In this document: positions 36,493 to 47,888 of the stretch, piece after piece
How the letters are laid out: each line of letters starts with the position of its first letter
Numbering within the stretch: the stretch's first letter is position 1
Program-made: the position numbers and the translations under genes
The notes under the pieces: model-generated
Seen by the model: only the letters and a program-made list of their open reading frames with translations
Told to the model about the DNA's origin: nothing
Database searches by the model: none
Source of the DNA: Brachionus plicatilis
Taxonomy: Eukaryota > Rotifera > Eurotatoria > Ploima > Brachionidae
Direction: 5' to 3'
DNA length: 64,000 nt
Assembly (NCBI GenBank): GCA_010279815.1
Contig: QEOQ01000688.1
Location: 269,501-333,500, forward strand

Positions 36493-37580
36493 CAGAGTTG
36501 TTTAAAAGTCACAAGTCTAAAGTCAAGTTCTTGGATTTTTTTTTTCAAAATTTCAAAAATTTTAATTTTTTTTTTCAAAATGAATATCATGACTAGAAAA
36601 TTCTTAAAGTATTTTAAAATAATAAATTGTGTTAATCTTGATGGCTAGAAGTTCCGAGTACCCAAAGTCAATTTTTTCTCCAGTTTTACAAATTAATCAA
36701 ATAAATTTTCCTGTTTATCCATTTATGTAGAGTAATTATTCTAGGAAAATTATATTTAACACTCAAAAGCCTGATATTTTTTAGACCGGCGGTGTCAAAT
36801 TTTAGGTTTTTAAAGTTAAAAGACTAAATATTATAAAAAAAAAAAAATAAACATATTATTCTGAATAAATTTCAAGTCTATTAAAGTTGTACATTTTACT
36901 CGAATTTGTACATTGTACGATCAGATTTAGCTATATCAAAAATCATTATAAACGTTGATAACTTGGTATTGTCTATGTTACTTGATGCATAGCTGATGTC
37001 CAAACAACTCCAAGTTTACTTGTCATGTCAAGATTTTGGTCCTCGTTTACCCTATTGATTGTACTTTCAATCGAATAAATGACATGTTGGTTTGTATCAT
37101 CCACTTCTTCTTCAAAAAGAATTTTCTCTTTCTTTAGAATCTTTATCAAAATCAGCATCAATTTCAAAAAATACAATTTTTTTAATTCAAAATTTAAATT
37201 TTTTTTTTGATACCAAAAAAAGTTTGTGAAATAAAATTACCAAAAACTTTTTTCAAAAAAATATTTAAAGATTTATACTCAAAAAGTGTAAAATTCACAC
37301 CGCGGTCCTTTGAGTGTTAACGGAAGATCACAAAAATTTCCCCTAATTTTCAACTACTGTCAAAGCATTTTTTCCAGTCATTTTTCATTGCTTAACATGA
37401 CCGTGAGATTTTTTTTCAATTCAATGAATGTGAAGACTTTTTTGCTAAAATTGCAAGAAAATTCTGAAATATGACAAATCTATTTGGATTAGAAAACCCA
37501 AGAGTATATAAATTTTTTGATACTAAGCCTGATCTAAAAAATTTAATTTGACTTTATTTTGGGACTTTTAAACAACTCTA
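36493..37580. mobile_element. Foldback element (CAGAGTTGTTTAAAAG family), interrupted
   Basis: The ends are CAGAGTTGTTTAAAAGTC (36493) and its inverted form GACTTTTAAACAACTCT (to 37579). A second, uninterrupted copy lies at 44058-44681 and shares the inner block GTGAAGACTTTTTTGCTAAAATTGCA and the phrase AAGCCTGATCTA. The extra length here is due to the piggyBac-type MITE at 36760-37316 inserted inside it. Confidence 0.7.
36760..37316. mobile_element. piggyBac-type MITE, 557 bp
   Basis: It is flanked by TTAA on both sides (36756-36759 and 37317-37320). The ends are CACTCAAAAGCC and, inverted, GGTCCTTTGAGTG, the same termini as the larger element at 51418-52689. Sub-terminal inverted repeats (CCGGCGGTGT / ACACCGCGG) are also visible. 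A 67-codon minus-strand frame inside (37176-36973) resembles no transposase domain I can name. Confidence 0.8.
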
Positions 37581-38598
37581 TAAGTCAACTTAAATTTAAT
37601 AATTTTTAAAATATATTATAGAACTCAATTTCATTGAAATTTCATCAACGATCATTAAGAAATCATCTAATAATAATCATATGAAATTTTTTTTTTCAAT
37701 TATTTTTATTGAAGGGTTCTTTTAAGATTTATATGATATATTTGACAAAATGCTATTTTTTTATCTTTATTCAGGAATTGTTTAAGGGTAAATTGAGATA
37801 AATGTTTTTTTTTATTTCATTCTAGTAATCATTTGTTTATTTGGTTCAATCTACGCCAATTTTGGTGCTGCTTAAAAAAAAAAAAAAGAGAAAACAAAAT
37901 TTTAGGAAAAGATGAAAGTATTTAAGTAATTCATAATAAATTATAGGCTAATGTTGAGTAATTTGTAATAATAAAATGTTATTTTAAAAACTGTTTTAAT
38001 GTAAATAAAAAGTGTCTTTTATTCGAAAAAGTTATTCCCGTGCTAATAAAAAGCTAATTTGAAAAAAATGAGCACCCAAGATCAAATGCTATTTGACATT
38101 CATTTAAATCCAAGATCACTTTTGATCTTATTATTTTCAAGATAAAAATAATATAGTCACAAACACGAAATGAATTTCCTGTTAATCCTCAATAGTATCT
38201 AAATTTAATCATTTCAGTTTTATTTTAAATAAACAAAAGTTTGGCGTTAAAACGACGTTTTAAATCAAAATCAAATTAATTTGGAAAATGTAACAACAAT
38301 AGCTATGTTTTTGTTTTGTTTTTAGATATTTGTTTATTAAAATAATTTTTATTTTTAAATTTAAGCCTGATAAACATATTTGATATTCTTAGACCTGAAT
38401 ATCATTATTCGGTGTTTAAATTTGATTTAGAGTTTATTTGTTTGTTTTATTTTATTCAACCGAAAACCCTTTCAAGTTGATTTAAGTATTCTAAATGATC
38501 CAAATTTTTCAAAATATAAATTAAAATTTAAAGCCATACTTTTGATTATTTTATTTTATTTTTTGTACTTTTTTGTTTTTTTTATTTTTGTTTTTTAA

Positions 38599-38640
38599 TC
38601 TGAAGGAGATTTAGGTCGTTACAAATAAAAAATAAATTAT
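38599..38640 (+). repeat. Dispersed 3'-tail motif, copy 2 (diverged)
   Basis: Reads TCTGAAGGAGATTTAGGTCG then TTACAAATAAAAAATAAATT, a diverged version of the unit at 47391 (TCTGAAGGTGCATTAGCTCG). It is followed by the same AAATA-type tail. Confidence 0.4.
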
Positions 38641-39269
38641 TAAGTCTTTATTTCATGGAAAAAAATGCTGAATATAGGTCGATTTTTCTACTGGGGTCAA
38701 AATTTTACTTGAAATAAAAATTGAATAAAAAAACAGCACAACATCAATGTTTTAAAAGTTTTATTAAATTATAAAAACTCAAAATTCATTAATATTGACT
38801 AATATTGATCTTCATGAATACATTGGCTAGATAAAGCTAAATTAAAAAAAAAAGAAAAACGAACAAGCTGGTTCATATTTATTTACTGTAATCATTACAG
38901 TAATTAAAATTTGAATTAAAATGAAATAAAAATTTCAGCAAAATTCCGTTCACATAAGTAAATTTACAAATTTACTTCATAAATTTGGAGGACCGTTTTT
39001 TTTATATTTTTAAACGTACAACAAAATATCCATTAGGATATTTTGTTGTACGTTTATTGTTGATTTTCTTTTATTGTCAAACTTTTTAATAAAAAAATTC
39101 GAAATTATCAAATAATGTTTTTTCACTCTTTTAAATTAAAATTTACCATAATTTAGGTAATAAAAGGCAAAAAAAAGTAAAATTTACATTAATTTAAAAT
39201 TTACAAAATTTAATTTTTTTTTTCTTAGAAATCAAAAAAAAACAAAAAATTTCCAAAAAATGTCAAAAT

Positions 39270-39681
39270 TTCGTTTTTACTATTTTTAACTATATTTTAC
39301 GTAAAATACAATCAATTTCCCAAGTTTTACCGGCATCTTGAAGTTTATGATCAATTTAAAGAGTTTATCATTATATATTAAAATTAATCTTTGAATTTAT
39401 TTAAATAATTTTAATGTTAAGTGCTTTAAATGTTATGTAGATTTAAAAAAAAATAATACATTTTTTATTTCGAAAACATTCGTAGGAAAGATCGACATTT
39501 TTTCTTAATTAATTATTTGGATTTTAATATCTGAATTTCATTTTTAAATTTTATTCTTAATTTTGAATTGATCATCAACTTCAAGATGCCGTTTTACCTT
39601 GGTAATTTTACGTAAATTTACGATATTTTACGTAAAAAATAGTAAAATAAAGTAATATACAGTTATCGTTACACCACTGTA
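39270..39681. mobile_element. TACGTAA foldback element with CCACTGTA end
   Basis: The right end reads ACACCACTGTA, the same outer sequence as the element at 14932-15929. The arms share CGGCATCTTGAAGTT.ATGATCAATT in inverted orientation (left about 39331-39375, right about 39564-39592), plus TTTTACGTAAA words. The left terminus is not clear, so it may be truncated. Confidence 0.55.
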
Positions 39682-39781
39682 GTTTGTTCTTCCTTTCTTA
39701 AAAATTCAATTCAATTCAATCATAATTTGCTTAATGAACTTCAATTAGTTTTTTTATTGATGAGAAGTCCACTGTGCAAAG

Positions 39782-40000
39782 AATTATTTTTTTAACGCAT
39801 TTATCAATTGTTTAAAGTATGAACCCAAAATAGTCAAAGGCTTAATTCCATTTATTTTTAAAGATATCAATGTGGGTGTTGGCGAATCAGTGAAATTTAT
39901 CATTGATAAAGTGATTCAAGCGATGGAAGTAAGCAATGATATTTTCTACTTAAACGATGCATTGAATGATTTACTAAGCGTTGATTTTAGTATAAAATGA
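39782..40000 (+). CDS. Unidentified exon-like reading frame
   Basis: An open frame of 72 codons ends in TGA at 40000. It reads NAFINCLKYEPKIVKGLIPF then IFKDINVGVGESVKFIIDKV then IQAMEVSNDIFYLNDALNDL. Composition (GTG, GCG, GGC, GAC codons) is far less A/T-skewed than its surroundings, which in this window marks real or recently lost coding sequence. No start codon is obvious; an acceptor-like AAAG or GAAG precedes it. It could be the last exon of a gene, a retroposed fragment or a pseudogene. Not recognised. Confidence 0.4.
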   Translation, partial: NYFFNAFINCLKYEPKIVKGLIPFIFKDINVGVGESVKFIIDKVIQAMEVSNDIFYLNDALNDLLSVDFSIK

Positions 40001-41096
40001 AGAAAAAAACTAATCACTAATGTCGTTCGTAAAAATTAAAAAAAGAAGTATTTATTTATTTGACTGAATTTACTTAAATTATATCATAGTGTTTATTTTT
40101 ATCTATTTCTTTATTATTTGTCTTTTATTTTCTAATTTTCTAGTTTTTTAAATAACAATACATATTGATGGAATAAAAAAAGAATTAAGAAAAAAAAAAC
40201 AAAATATGAAAAAGTTTTGCATATTTTAAAATTTTTGTGCCATAATAAACAGAAAAAAAAAAATCTTTATTTTTAATGATGTAATTTAAAATATGTTTGT
40301 TCATTTTTTTTTATTATTATTGTTTTTTACTGGGCAGAAGGAGCTTCACTTCGTATGTGCAGTATGCGCTCTTTTCGAATGTTAGCTCGAAGCCTTTTTA
40401 AATTAATTTTTAAATAAAAAACCTATTGAAAAAAAAAATCGTTGTATTAGAATTTGTTTTAATTGTTTAAAGTGGTGTTGGTCAATATTTTTCAATAAAC
40501 GAATAGTGTTCAATATTTGAGGATGAATTTGATTAATTTGGCTAACCTTAAATTGTAAAGAAGAATTTTTAGTTTAAGTTTTTTTAAAAAATTGAATTTT
40601 GCATTTTGTAAAATTAAAATATTTTTTTAAAAGAAAATTTTTGAAATTTTTTTATTTGTATTCAAACTTTATAATGAATTATTAATTTAAATTTTTTTTT
40701 TTTATTGTCCATGGGACTTCAAAATTTTACTAATTTTAATTTATGGATTTCAATGATAAAAGAAAAAATGTAACAAAAAAAATATTTTTTATTTTAGGTA
40801 AATTGTGTGAAAATTTATTTAATAAAAAAAATAAACACCCAAAAATATTTTTTATTTAATTTCACTCCAGAAGACAAATAAACTGTCACCAAAATAATGT
40901 TCTTCAGTACACATTCGTGTACACGCGCTAGTTTCTATTTCCAAATTCTGTAAAAACCAAATCGAAGAGAAAAAAAAATGAAAGAAATTGCAGACAATTG
41001 GCAAATATTTTTAATCTTGTTTAAATTAAATAAATAATAACCATTTAGACCATTTAACTTTGCCAAAGCAAGCTACTCAATTTTACAGGAGCAAAA

Positions 41097-44000
41097 ATGT
41101 CAAGCACAGTGGAAAAAAGCCCGCCAGAGTCGTTGGACATAAACGACCAAAACGAGCTCGACTATGAAGAAGACGACCAAATGAATAGCTCCAAAACAAA
41201 GGCTGGCAGCGAGGCCAAGCGAGCCGATGAGAGTGATGGCGAAATAAAGTCGGAGCTGGACGACGGAGAAGTCGTATGTGTCTTCATTGACTAAATTTTG
41301 GATCTTTTTTTTTTACCAAAAATTCTAAGGCAAGTCCCAGCTCCAAGCGAAGCAACAGTGGCGAGGAAAAAGCGGACCGGGAAGAGGCCGAAAGTGAAGA
41401 GCCAAGAGAGGAGAAAAATTCAGAGGAAGAAGGCGAAATAAATGATGGCGAAAAGGTCAAAAAAGCCTTCATTCCCAAGGTTTTGTGCAAATACTACCGG
41501 CGCGGCAAATGCAACTGGGGCCGTAGCTGCAAATTTCTTCACCCTGGCGTAAACGACACCGGCAACTACAACTTTCTCGAGTTCCAGGATCCGACAGCTC
41601 AGGTGTTTGCGCAAAAGTCAGCGGCTCAAATGGACCCGTCAGCGGCAGTGGCTCGGCCGGCTGAGGAGAAAAGTGAGACAGCGTGGGAACGGGCGCTCAG
41701 ACAGGCCAAGGAAATGAAAGAAAAATCCACCAAACGCAAACAATTGGAAAAAGATCAGTTTAATGACAAAAAAATGAACTTGAGCTTGAAAGACTTTGAG
41801 AACGAAAAAGAAAATGATGAACGCTATGTGAATGTGGAAGCAAATTATAATGTTGATGATGATATGGAAGATCAGGAAATATTGGAGTTTAAATCGAGAC
41901 GAGCTGAGAACAGGGATGATGATAGAGGACAATTTCAATCGCACCGAGCTGCAAATAAAGTATTGTTAATACTAATATTTTTTCTTTACTAAATAAAATT
42001 CTAAGTCCTATGACTCATATAATCAGTCTAGATCGAGAATGAACAATAGAAGGTCTCCATCTCCAAGAGCCAGAGCTACTAATTTAGACAAAAATCGAGG
42101 CGACTCTTGGCATGATCCCTGGGAAAGGTAAATATTCTTATTTTTTTAAAAAAGTTGCTTTTGGTCATAAGTCAAGCTATTGTCTTTAATTTCTTATTTT
42201 CTAAGTAAAGTTTTAAATTTAATATTTGTCTGATTTGCAAAAAATTCATGTATCCATGATCTAAGATGCTTGGAACGGCAAAAAATTCATGTATCCATGA
42301 TCTAAGCTGCTTGGAACGGCAAATAATTCATGAGATCGTGATCTAAGCTGCTTGGAACGGCAAAAAATTCATGTATCCATGATCTAAGCTGCTTGGAACG
42401 GCAAAAAATTCATGTAGCCGTATTCTTACTGGCGATGATTTCCATCTAAAATTTTCTTTGACAGTAAATAAAAAATTATGGTAAAGTGTGACATAGGTTT
42501 GATAAAAGTGAAGAACTGGAAATTTATTTATTTTATTTATTTATTTAAATATAGACTGTCTATATTTAAATAGAAAACTATTAATAACTTTGTTTATGTA
42601 ACTAGATTTCAATGCATCTAGCTACCATAGATGTCTTCCTAGTAAGACGTCTCCGCAAGCATGCTTGCCGTAGCTTATTTATTATTATTATTATTATTAT
42701 TATTTATTGACAAATTAAACTACGTCCTATGGACGATTTAAAAGAAAAAAAATATATACATATATAAAAATTATTAGAAATAAAAAAAAAAAAAAACTGG
42801 AACTGGAAATGAGATAATTTCTTTGATTGTAAATCCGGGGTATAAAAAATTGAGTTGAACTTAGAAAAGAACTTAAGTAATATATAATAAAAGAATAAAA
42901 TTTTTAAATTCAAAAAACTGATAATTTAAAATACACAACTGTTACTATATGTCAATTTTTGTTAATTTTACATCAACGTAAAAATACTAATTTTACCATA
43001 AAACTACAAAGGTTCAAAATGTATTCAATTATGTGTAAATGTGTAAATTTTGGTAAGAGTAAATAAAAAATTAATTTTTTAATTTTTAAGAGTTTTTTAA
43101 TGGTAAATTTACAAATAAAAAAAATAAGTAATTCTTAAATAAAAATAGTTTTGGTCATATATTTTTATTTTCTACAATTAAATCTATACAGTAAAAAATA
43201 AAACTTAAAAATTTTAAATTTTCTACCAGTATAAAAATTAAACTGTAAGAAATTCTTGGAGCTGTGATCTAAGCCTATTTTCTTTAGCCGTATTCTTAGG
43301 GTCGGTGAAGTTTGGAGCAAAAAATTTAAAGCAAAATAATATTTTATAAATTGAAAGCAAAATTTCTATTATAATTTTTGAAATTAAAACTACAAGTGAA
43401 TCTACTACTTGACCAATTATTCCTATTAAATTGTACTTTTTTAAAAACTCATTGAAATGAAATCAATTTATCTAATTTTAGTTTATTGTTTATTGAGATA
43501 ATGTAATCGAGATTAATTAAACTTGAAAGGATTTATCTAATAAAACCAAATTTTTATTTATTCATCAAAAAGTAATTAATCTCAACAGAAAGTAATTATT
43601 TTAACAAAAATAAATAAAGACAGTGTGACAAAGCTCCTACAGATTTAAATATAAAAAAAATCAAATAATAGTCAAATAAGATAAAATAAATATAAAATAG
43701 CCAAAAATAAAGAATATGTGTCGAAAAAGAAAGTTGCCGAAATTTATTTTGATATGAATTTTTTCCCTTTTATTTTTTCCCATGTCAAATTGTTCCCAAA
43801 TTTAAATTTTTTTTTATTAAGACAAATTATTGTCTACCGGGTTTTATTCCCGTTTTTTCGATTCCCATAAAAAAAACAGTACGTTTATGGAAAGTCAGCG
43901 GGCTATAGCCCATCGAGATCTGGTGCACAGTTCCAGCTAAGGGATCCGGTTTAATAGAAAGAAAAAAAAATTCACGGGAAAACATTACTGTTAATTAATA

Positions 44001-45542
44001 TTTCTAAGTAAAAATAGTAATTAATTTTAGTCATCAGAAATGAATGAATCATATTATCAGAGTTGTTTAAAAGCCAAGAGTCTCAAGTCCGGACTTTTTT
44101 TTTTCTCAAAAGTCTGAGTTCGGGCTATAAAATTTTGAATACTGAAGAAGAATTGTGAAGACTTTTTTGCTAAAATTGCAATAAAATTTTGATATTCTTG
44201 CAAATCTTTTACATTAGACAACCTAGAAGAGTATGTAAATTTTTTGATATGAAGCCGGTATTGTGAAATTAAAATACAAATTGAACAAAATTTCTTCCTT
44301 TTTTGATGAATTAAAATTAAATTTAATAAATTATTCTTATAAAAAAATGTTGCACCTTTATTACCTATAATTAAAATTATTATTATATTTTTTTTTGTAA
44401 ATTTAACCAATAATCAATTTAAATCTTATTGATATTTTATTTTTTTTTTTATTAAAACATGAGAAAATATATTATAAGTAAAATAAGTGTAACAAAGTAT
44501 GTTGCACTTTGTTGCAGTATTTTTTTAAGTATATTTTATTAACTTTAATTTTGATTAATCAAAAAAAGAAGAAATTTTGTTCAATTTGTATTTGAATTTC
44601 ACAATACCTATGAAGCCTGATCTAGCAAATTTTAAAAAAGCCGGACTTGGACTTTTTTTTTGGAACTTTTAAACAATTCTGCATAAAATAAATTTTATTT
44701 TGCTAATTTTCAAAATATTCAGACTCTAATTCTTGGTCATCTAATTTAAATCAATTCCAAAAAATATTTTACTTCACTTAATTTATGATTTTTCTTTTTT
44801 CAAATTATTTTTTTTATGGTAAAAATTTTTATATTTTTACATTATTTTTTATAATTTTAGATCGCCAGAATTGGCGTTAATTTAATCTAATAAATAAATA
44901 AAAAATAAATTAAATCAATACTTTGACTTAAACTTGTGACTTAAAAACAAGTCTTTTTTTCACTCTTGGTAACCATTTTTTAGATCTAGACCAGGCCGTA
45001 AAGGACAAGAAAGACGAAGATCGGATAGCTACAGCTCGTCAAGCTCAAGGTCTAGGTCAAGATCCAGAAACAGATCTGCCAGCAGAAGTTCCTATTCGAG
45101 CCGTAGCTCTTATAGCTCGCGAAGTAGTTCCAGGTCGTCAAGGTCCAGATCTGTCTCATACCGAGGTAAAAAAAGCTCTGATAAAGCCAAAAAAGAATTG
45201 TCAGTGGCAAAACCATTGCCAGGGCGTCAAGTTTCCGATTTGTCTTTGAAGAAAGCAATTGGCACCAAGCGAAAAACAAGAAGCAGAAGCAATTCATCAG
45301 CTAGTAGCTATTCGTCAAGCAAGTCAGATGGGTCATCGACATCAGGGTCGAGTGATGAGGCGTCCTACAGTGATGAGGAGAAAAAAACTAAGTCTAAGAG
45401 GTCGTTGGACTCGAAGCAGTCCCAGGCTAAGCGGGCCAAATTATCGCCGAGCAAAGCCAAAGGCGATAAAAAACAAATGATTAAAGATCAGCTGAAACTT
45501 TTGGAGAGCGCTTTGAGTAAAAAGAAAGCAATGGCTAAGTGA
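41097..45542 (+). CDS. ZC3H18: ZC3H18, CCCH zinc-finger and RS-domain RNA-processing factor
   Basis: ZC3H18 connects the cap-binding complex and ARS2 to the nuclear exosome adaptor NEXT and acts in mRNA maturation and decay. Four exons join in frame: 41097-41273, 41330-41959, 42006-42127, 44984-45542, giving 495 residues. The N-terminus is acidic and disordered. A single CCCH finger (C-x7-C-x5-C-x3-H, Cys112 to His130) sits in VLCKYYRRGKCNWGRSCKFL, followed by HPGVNDTGNYN, the sequence specific to this family. Then come a Lys/Glu-rich helical part, a DSWHDPWER motif, a long Arg/Ser domain (about 310-365) and a C-terminal helix KDQLKLLESALSKKKAMA. It is shorter than the vertebrate protein (over 900 residues), with disordered parts reduced. 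Intron 3 is 2.9 kb with repeats; introns 1 and 2 are 56 and 46 bases. Confidence 0.9.
42240..42420. repeat. 41-bp tandem repeat, about four copies
   Basis: The unit reads GGCAAAAAATTCATGTATCC then ATGATCTAAGCTGCTTGGAAC, repeated about four times with few changes (one copy has GAGATCGTGATC). A diverged single unit lies near 43245-43310 (GGAGCTGTGATCTAAGCC, then GCCGTATTCTTA), matching the sequence that follows the array. The array is probably derived from a dispersed element. Confidence 0.8.
42675..42708. repeat. (TTA)n microsatellite
   Basis: About ten TTA/ATT units directly follow a GC-richer stretch ending GCTTGCCGTAGC. This arrangement resembles a SINE body with a simple-repeat tail, but no polymerase III box was identified. 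Confidence 0.7.
44058..44681. mobile_element. Foldback element, CAGAGTTGTTTAAAAG family, intact copy
   Basis: Begins CAGAGTTGTTTAAAAGCC and ends GGAACTTTTAAACAATTCTG. It shares GTGAAGACTTTTTTGCTAAA and GAAGCC.GATCTA with the copy at 36493-37580. It serves as the empty-site comparison showing that the piggyBac MITE in the other copy is an insertion. Confidence 0.65.
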
Positions 45543-45934
45543 GCCCTTTTGGATCTAATTGTAAACGATCTAACATCGTTATGTTTATAAATGTTGATTT
45601 ATTTTTAAAATAATATTTTTTGTTAATTCTTGTTATGGACAGTCGGTCTTTAGGCCAGGAGATTGCCTTGTTTGTCAAGTTTTTAAAATAAAATTTCACT
45701 AAAGTTAGAAATTAATTTAAAAATTTTTGAAAAATAAAATTATTATTTAGTAGATGATTTTTTTTGGACTTTATCAAGAATAAAAATTTTTACATTTTAA
45801 AAAATACATAAATCGAAAAAAATAATATAATTAATTAAAGGAATAGATAATTTATTAATAAAAGAGCTTATACGAAACTTAATTATATTTAAAAAAAAGA
45901 ATCTACTTTGAAAAATCTTTATATTATTGACCTA

Positions 45935-46130
45935 CAGTGTAGAATGGGCTAAATTACGTAATTTTACGTAACTTTTCATTATTTTTAGTAAGCATGCGTA
46001 ATGGTAATAAAAATGAAAAATTGGCTTCTCTTTCAATTGATTTTATTATCAAAAATTATAAAAAATTTCATCATTCCTTGCTTAATTTTACGTAAACACA
46101 ATTTTTGGTAAAATTTGGTAAAATTTTGCA
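45935..46130. repeat. TACGTAA-type element, left end
   Basis: Begins ACAGTGTAGAATGGGCTAAA followed by TTACGTAATTTTACGTAA. The reverse complement of the end at about 7400-7420 matches it. A CAGTG start preceded by TA (CTACAGTG) fits the Tc1/mariner-like foldback class. Confidence 0.5.
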
Positions 46131-47350
46131 ATGAAAATATAAAATATCGAATAATTAACAAGAAAGATCAGTTTTAAATTATTTGACCTGCCACCACTTT
46201 TTTTACTACAATATCCATTAACTTTAAATTTAAATAAAATAAAACAATTTTTAAATATTCGAATTTAATAAACTTGCTTTTTTAACTTTTTATTATTTTT
46301 GATCTATATATATATATGTGAAATCTCTATACGAAAAAAATAAAATAAAAGATAAATTAAATTAAGATTAACACATTCTTAAATCTATATCTTTATTTAC
46401 TACTAATTTTATGTTGTTAATCAATATTTATCTAAAGCTAATGGAAATTGTAGTAAAATACGGTGGGGGTTGGTCAAATAAATTCAAACTGATCTTTTTT
46501 TTAATCACAGAGGGTAAAAAAATCAGTATATAAAAAAGTCATTATATTTTTTAAATATTTGTTAATTATAAAAATTAAGTAATTGAAAAAATGTTTTGCT
46601 AAAAATTTTATTTTAAGTATATTGATACCGTTTGAATTAAATTTTTTTTTCCTAAATTATTCGATGATTTAAATTTTTAATATCATAAATTCAAATCACC
46701 GTATATTGATCTAAATCTTTTAGAATTTTGTAAGTACAAGTTAAAAAGCTGGTTAAAAAAAGTCTAAAATTTAGCTAAGTTTACAATTTACTCTTTTTGT
46801 TAAAGATTAAAATTCTATAGATATTATGATTTTTTTGAATTATAGAAAATCCAAGTCCAGCAGATTTAAAATCAATTTTATTCATTAATTTAATTCATAT
46901 TAATCATTTTTTGTATTTATATCATCATGTAAATTTTTTATTTTTTTAGGGAAAATTATATATAAATACAATATGTAAGAAAAAGCAAGCCGAAATTTGG
47001 TGTTTACCAAAAACTTTTCTCTTTGCAATGTAAAATACCAAAAATTTAATGTTTTGATTTTTTAGTTAAGAATAAAAAAAATCTGTTATTGCATAAATTA
47101 AAAATTTTAATGAATTATTTATCTTTTTTTTTTAAATTTAAATTTAAATGAATTGAAAAAAAAAGATGTGAAGAGATGATGTGATGAAAAGATGTGTTAA
47201 TCTTAATTAAATATTGTAGTAAAAAAAGTGGTGGTTGGTCAAATAATTTAAAACTGATCTAAAAATTTTACCAAATTTTACCAAAAATTGTGTTTACGTA
47301 AAATTAAGTAAGGAATGTTGAAATTTTTTTATAATTTTTCATAATAAATT
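46052..47350. repeat. Long imperfect inverted repeat pair
   Basis: The left arm (46052-46222) and right arm (47205-47350) are inverted copies: CATTCCTTGCTTAATTTTAC against GTAAAATTAAGTAAGGAATG, plus ACCAAATTTTACC, and TTGACC.GCCACCAC against GTGGTGGTTGGTCAA. A third partial copy (GTGGGGGTTGGTCAAATAAA) sits between them near 46466. It may be a single foldback element about 1.3 kb long or two facing copies. Confidence 0.55.
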
Positions 47351-47390
47351 CATTTTTAATTTTTTCATTTTTTTTGTCATATATTTTAAT

Positions 47391-47440
47391 TCTGAAGGTG
47401 CATTAGCTCGGTACAGATAAACAAATAAATAAATAAATTA
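47391..47440 (+). repeat. Dispersed 3'-tail motif, copy 3
   Basis: Reads TCTGAAGGTGCATTAGCTCG then GTACAGATAAACAAATAAAT, followed by an (AAAT)n tail. It is the best preserved of four copies in the window. Probably the 3' end of a non-LTR element or SINE. Confidence 0.5.
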
Positions 47441-47618
47441 TTTAAAAGTTAAAAAAATAATTTTCAATATATTTTTCAAATTTCCATATTAAAATTAAAT
47501 TCATTCTAGCTTCACTTAAAAGTTTAATTTCAATTATGAAGATTTTAACTTAAAATTATTTTTTTATTTGAAACTGAAAAAAAATTTTTGAAACATCGCA
47601 TTTTTTCAAAGTTATTTA

Positions 47619-47888
47619 CAGTGGTTCTTGCTAAAATGAAATGGTCCGTTACCGAAAAGGAATGGAATGGAGGCGCATTCCATAAAAAAACATTCCCGTT
47701 CCATTCCATTCCATCCGTTCCTTTCCATCAATTCCATTCCATTCCAACCGTTCCATTCCAACCGTTCCGTTCCATCAATTCCATTCCAACCGTTCCATCC
47801 GTTCCATTCCAATCCAACCGTTCCATTCCATCCATTCCATTCCATTCCATTTCGGTAACGGACCATTTCATTTTAGCAAGAACCACTG
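47619..47888. mobile_element. Tc1/mariner-like MITE with ATTCC microsatellite core
   Basis: Terminal inverted repeats begin CAGTGGTTCTTGCTAAAATG and continue AAATGGTCCGTTACCGAAA, inverted at the right end, with TA on both sides (47617-47618 and 47889-47890). Almost the whole interior is a pentamer-type repeat of TTCCA / ACCGTTCCATTCC. The frames seen here on both strands are translations of this repeat, not genes. Confidence 0.85.

Larger units (their letters stand above)
35400..41096. other. Intergenic between mLST8 and ZC3H18
   Basis: The two genes start here and run apart, so the region holds both promoters. It contains a foldback element with a nested piggyBac-type MITE (36493-37580), a short dispersed motif (38599-38640), a TACGTAA foldback (39270-39681), an exon-like ORF (39782-40000) and a GC-richer patch at 40334-40400 of unknown nature. 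Otherwise A/T-rich without recognisable features. Confidence 0.6.
42128..44983 (+). other. ZC3H18 intron 3, 2.9 kb, repeat-rich
   Basis: It runs from donor AG|GTAAAT (42128) to acceptor TTTTTTAG (44983). It contains a 41-base tandem array (42240-42420), a TTA microsatellite (42675-42708) after a GC-richer patch that may be a SINE tail, a copy of the CAGAGTTG foldback (44058-44681) and TACGTAA-like fragments near 42960-43030. No other gene. Confidence 0.7.

Noticed and set aside
47690..47850. Human satellite II/III contamination (ATTCC repeat)
   Set aside because: The repeat sits inside TA-flanked inverted repeats that share their CAGTGG start with other elements in this window, so it is native.
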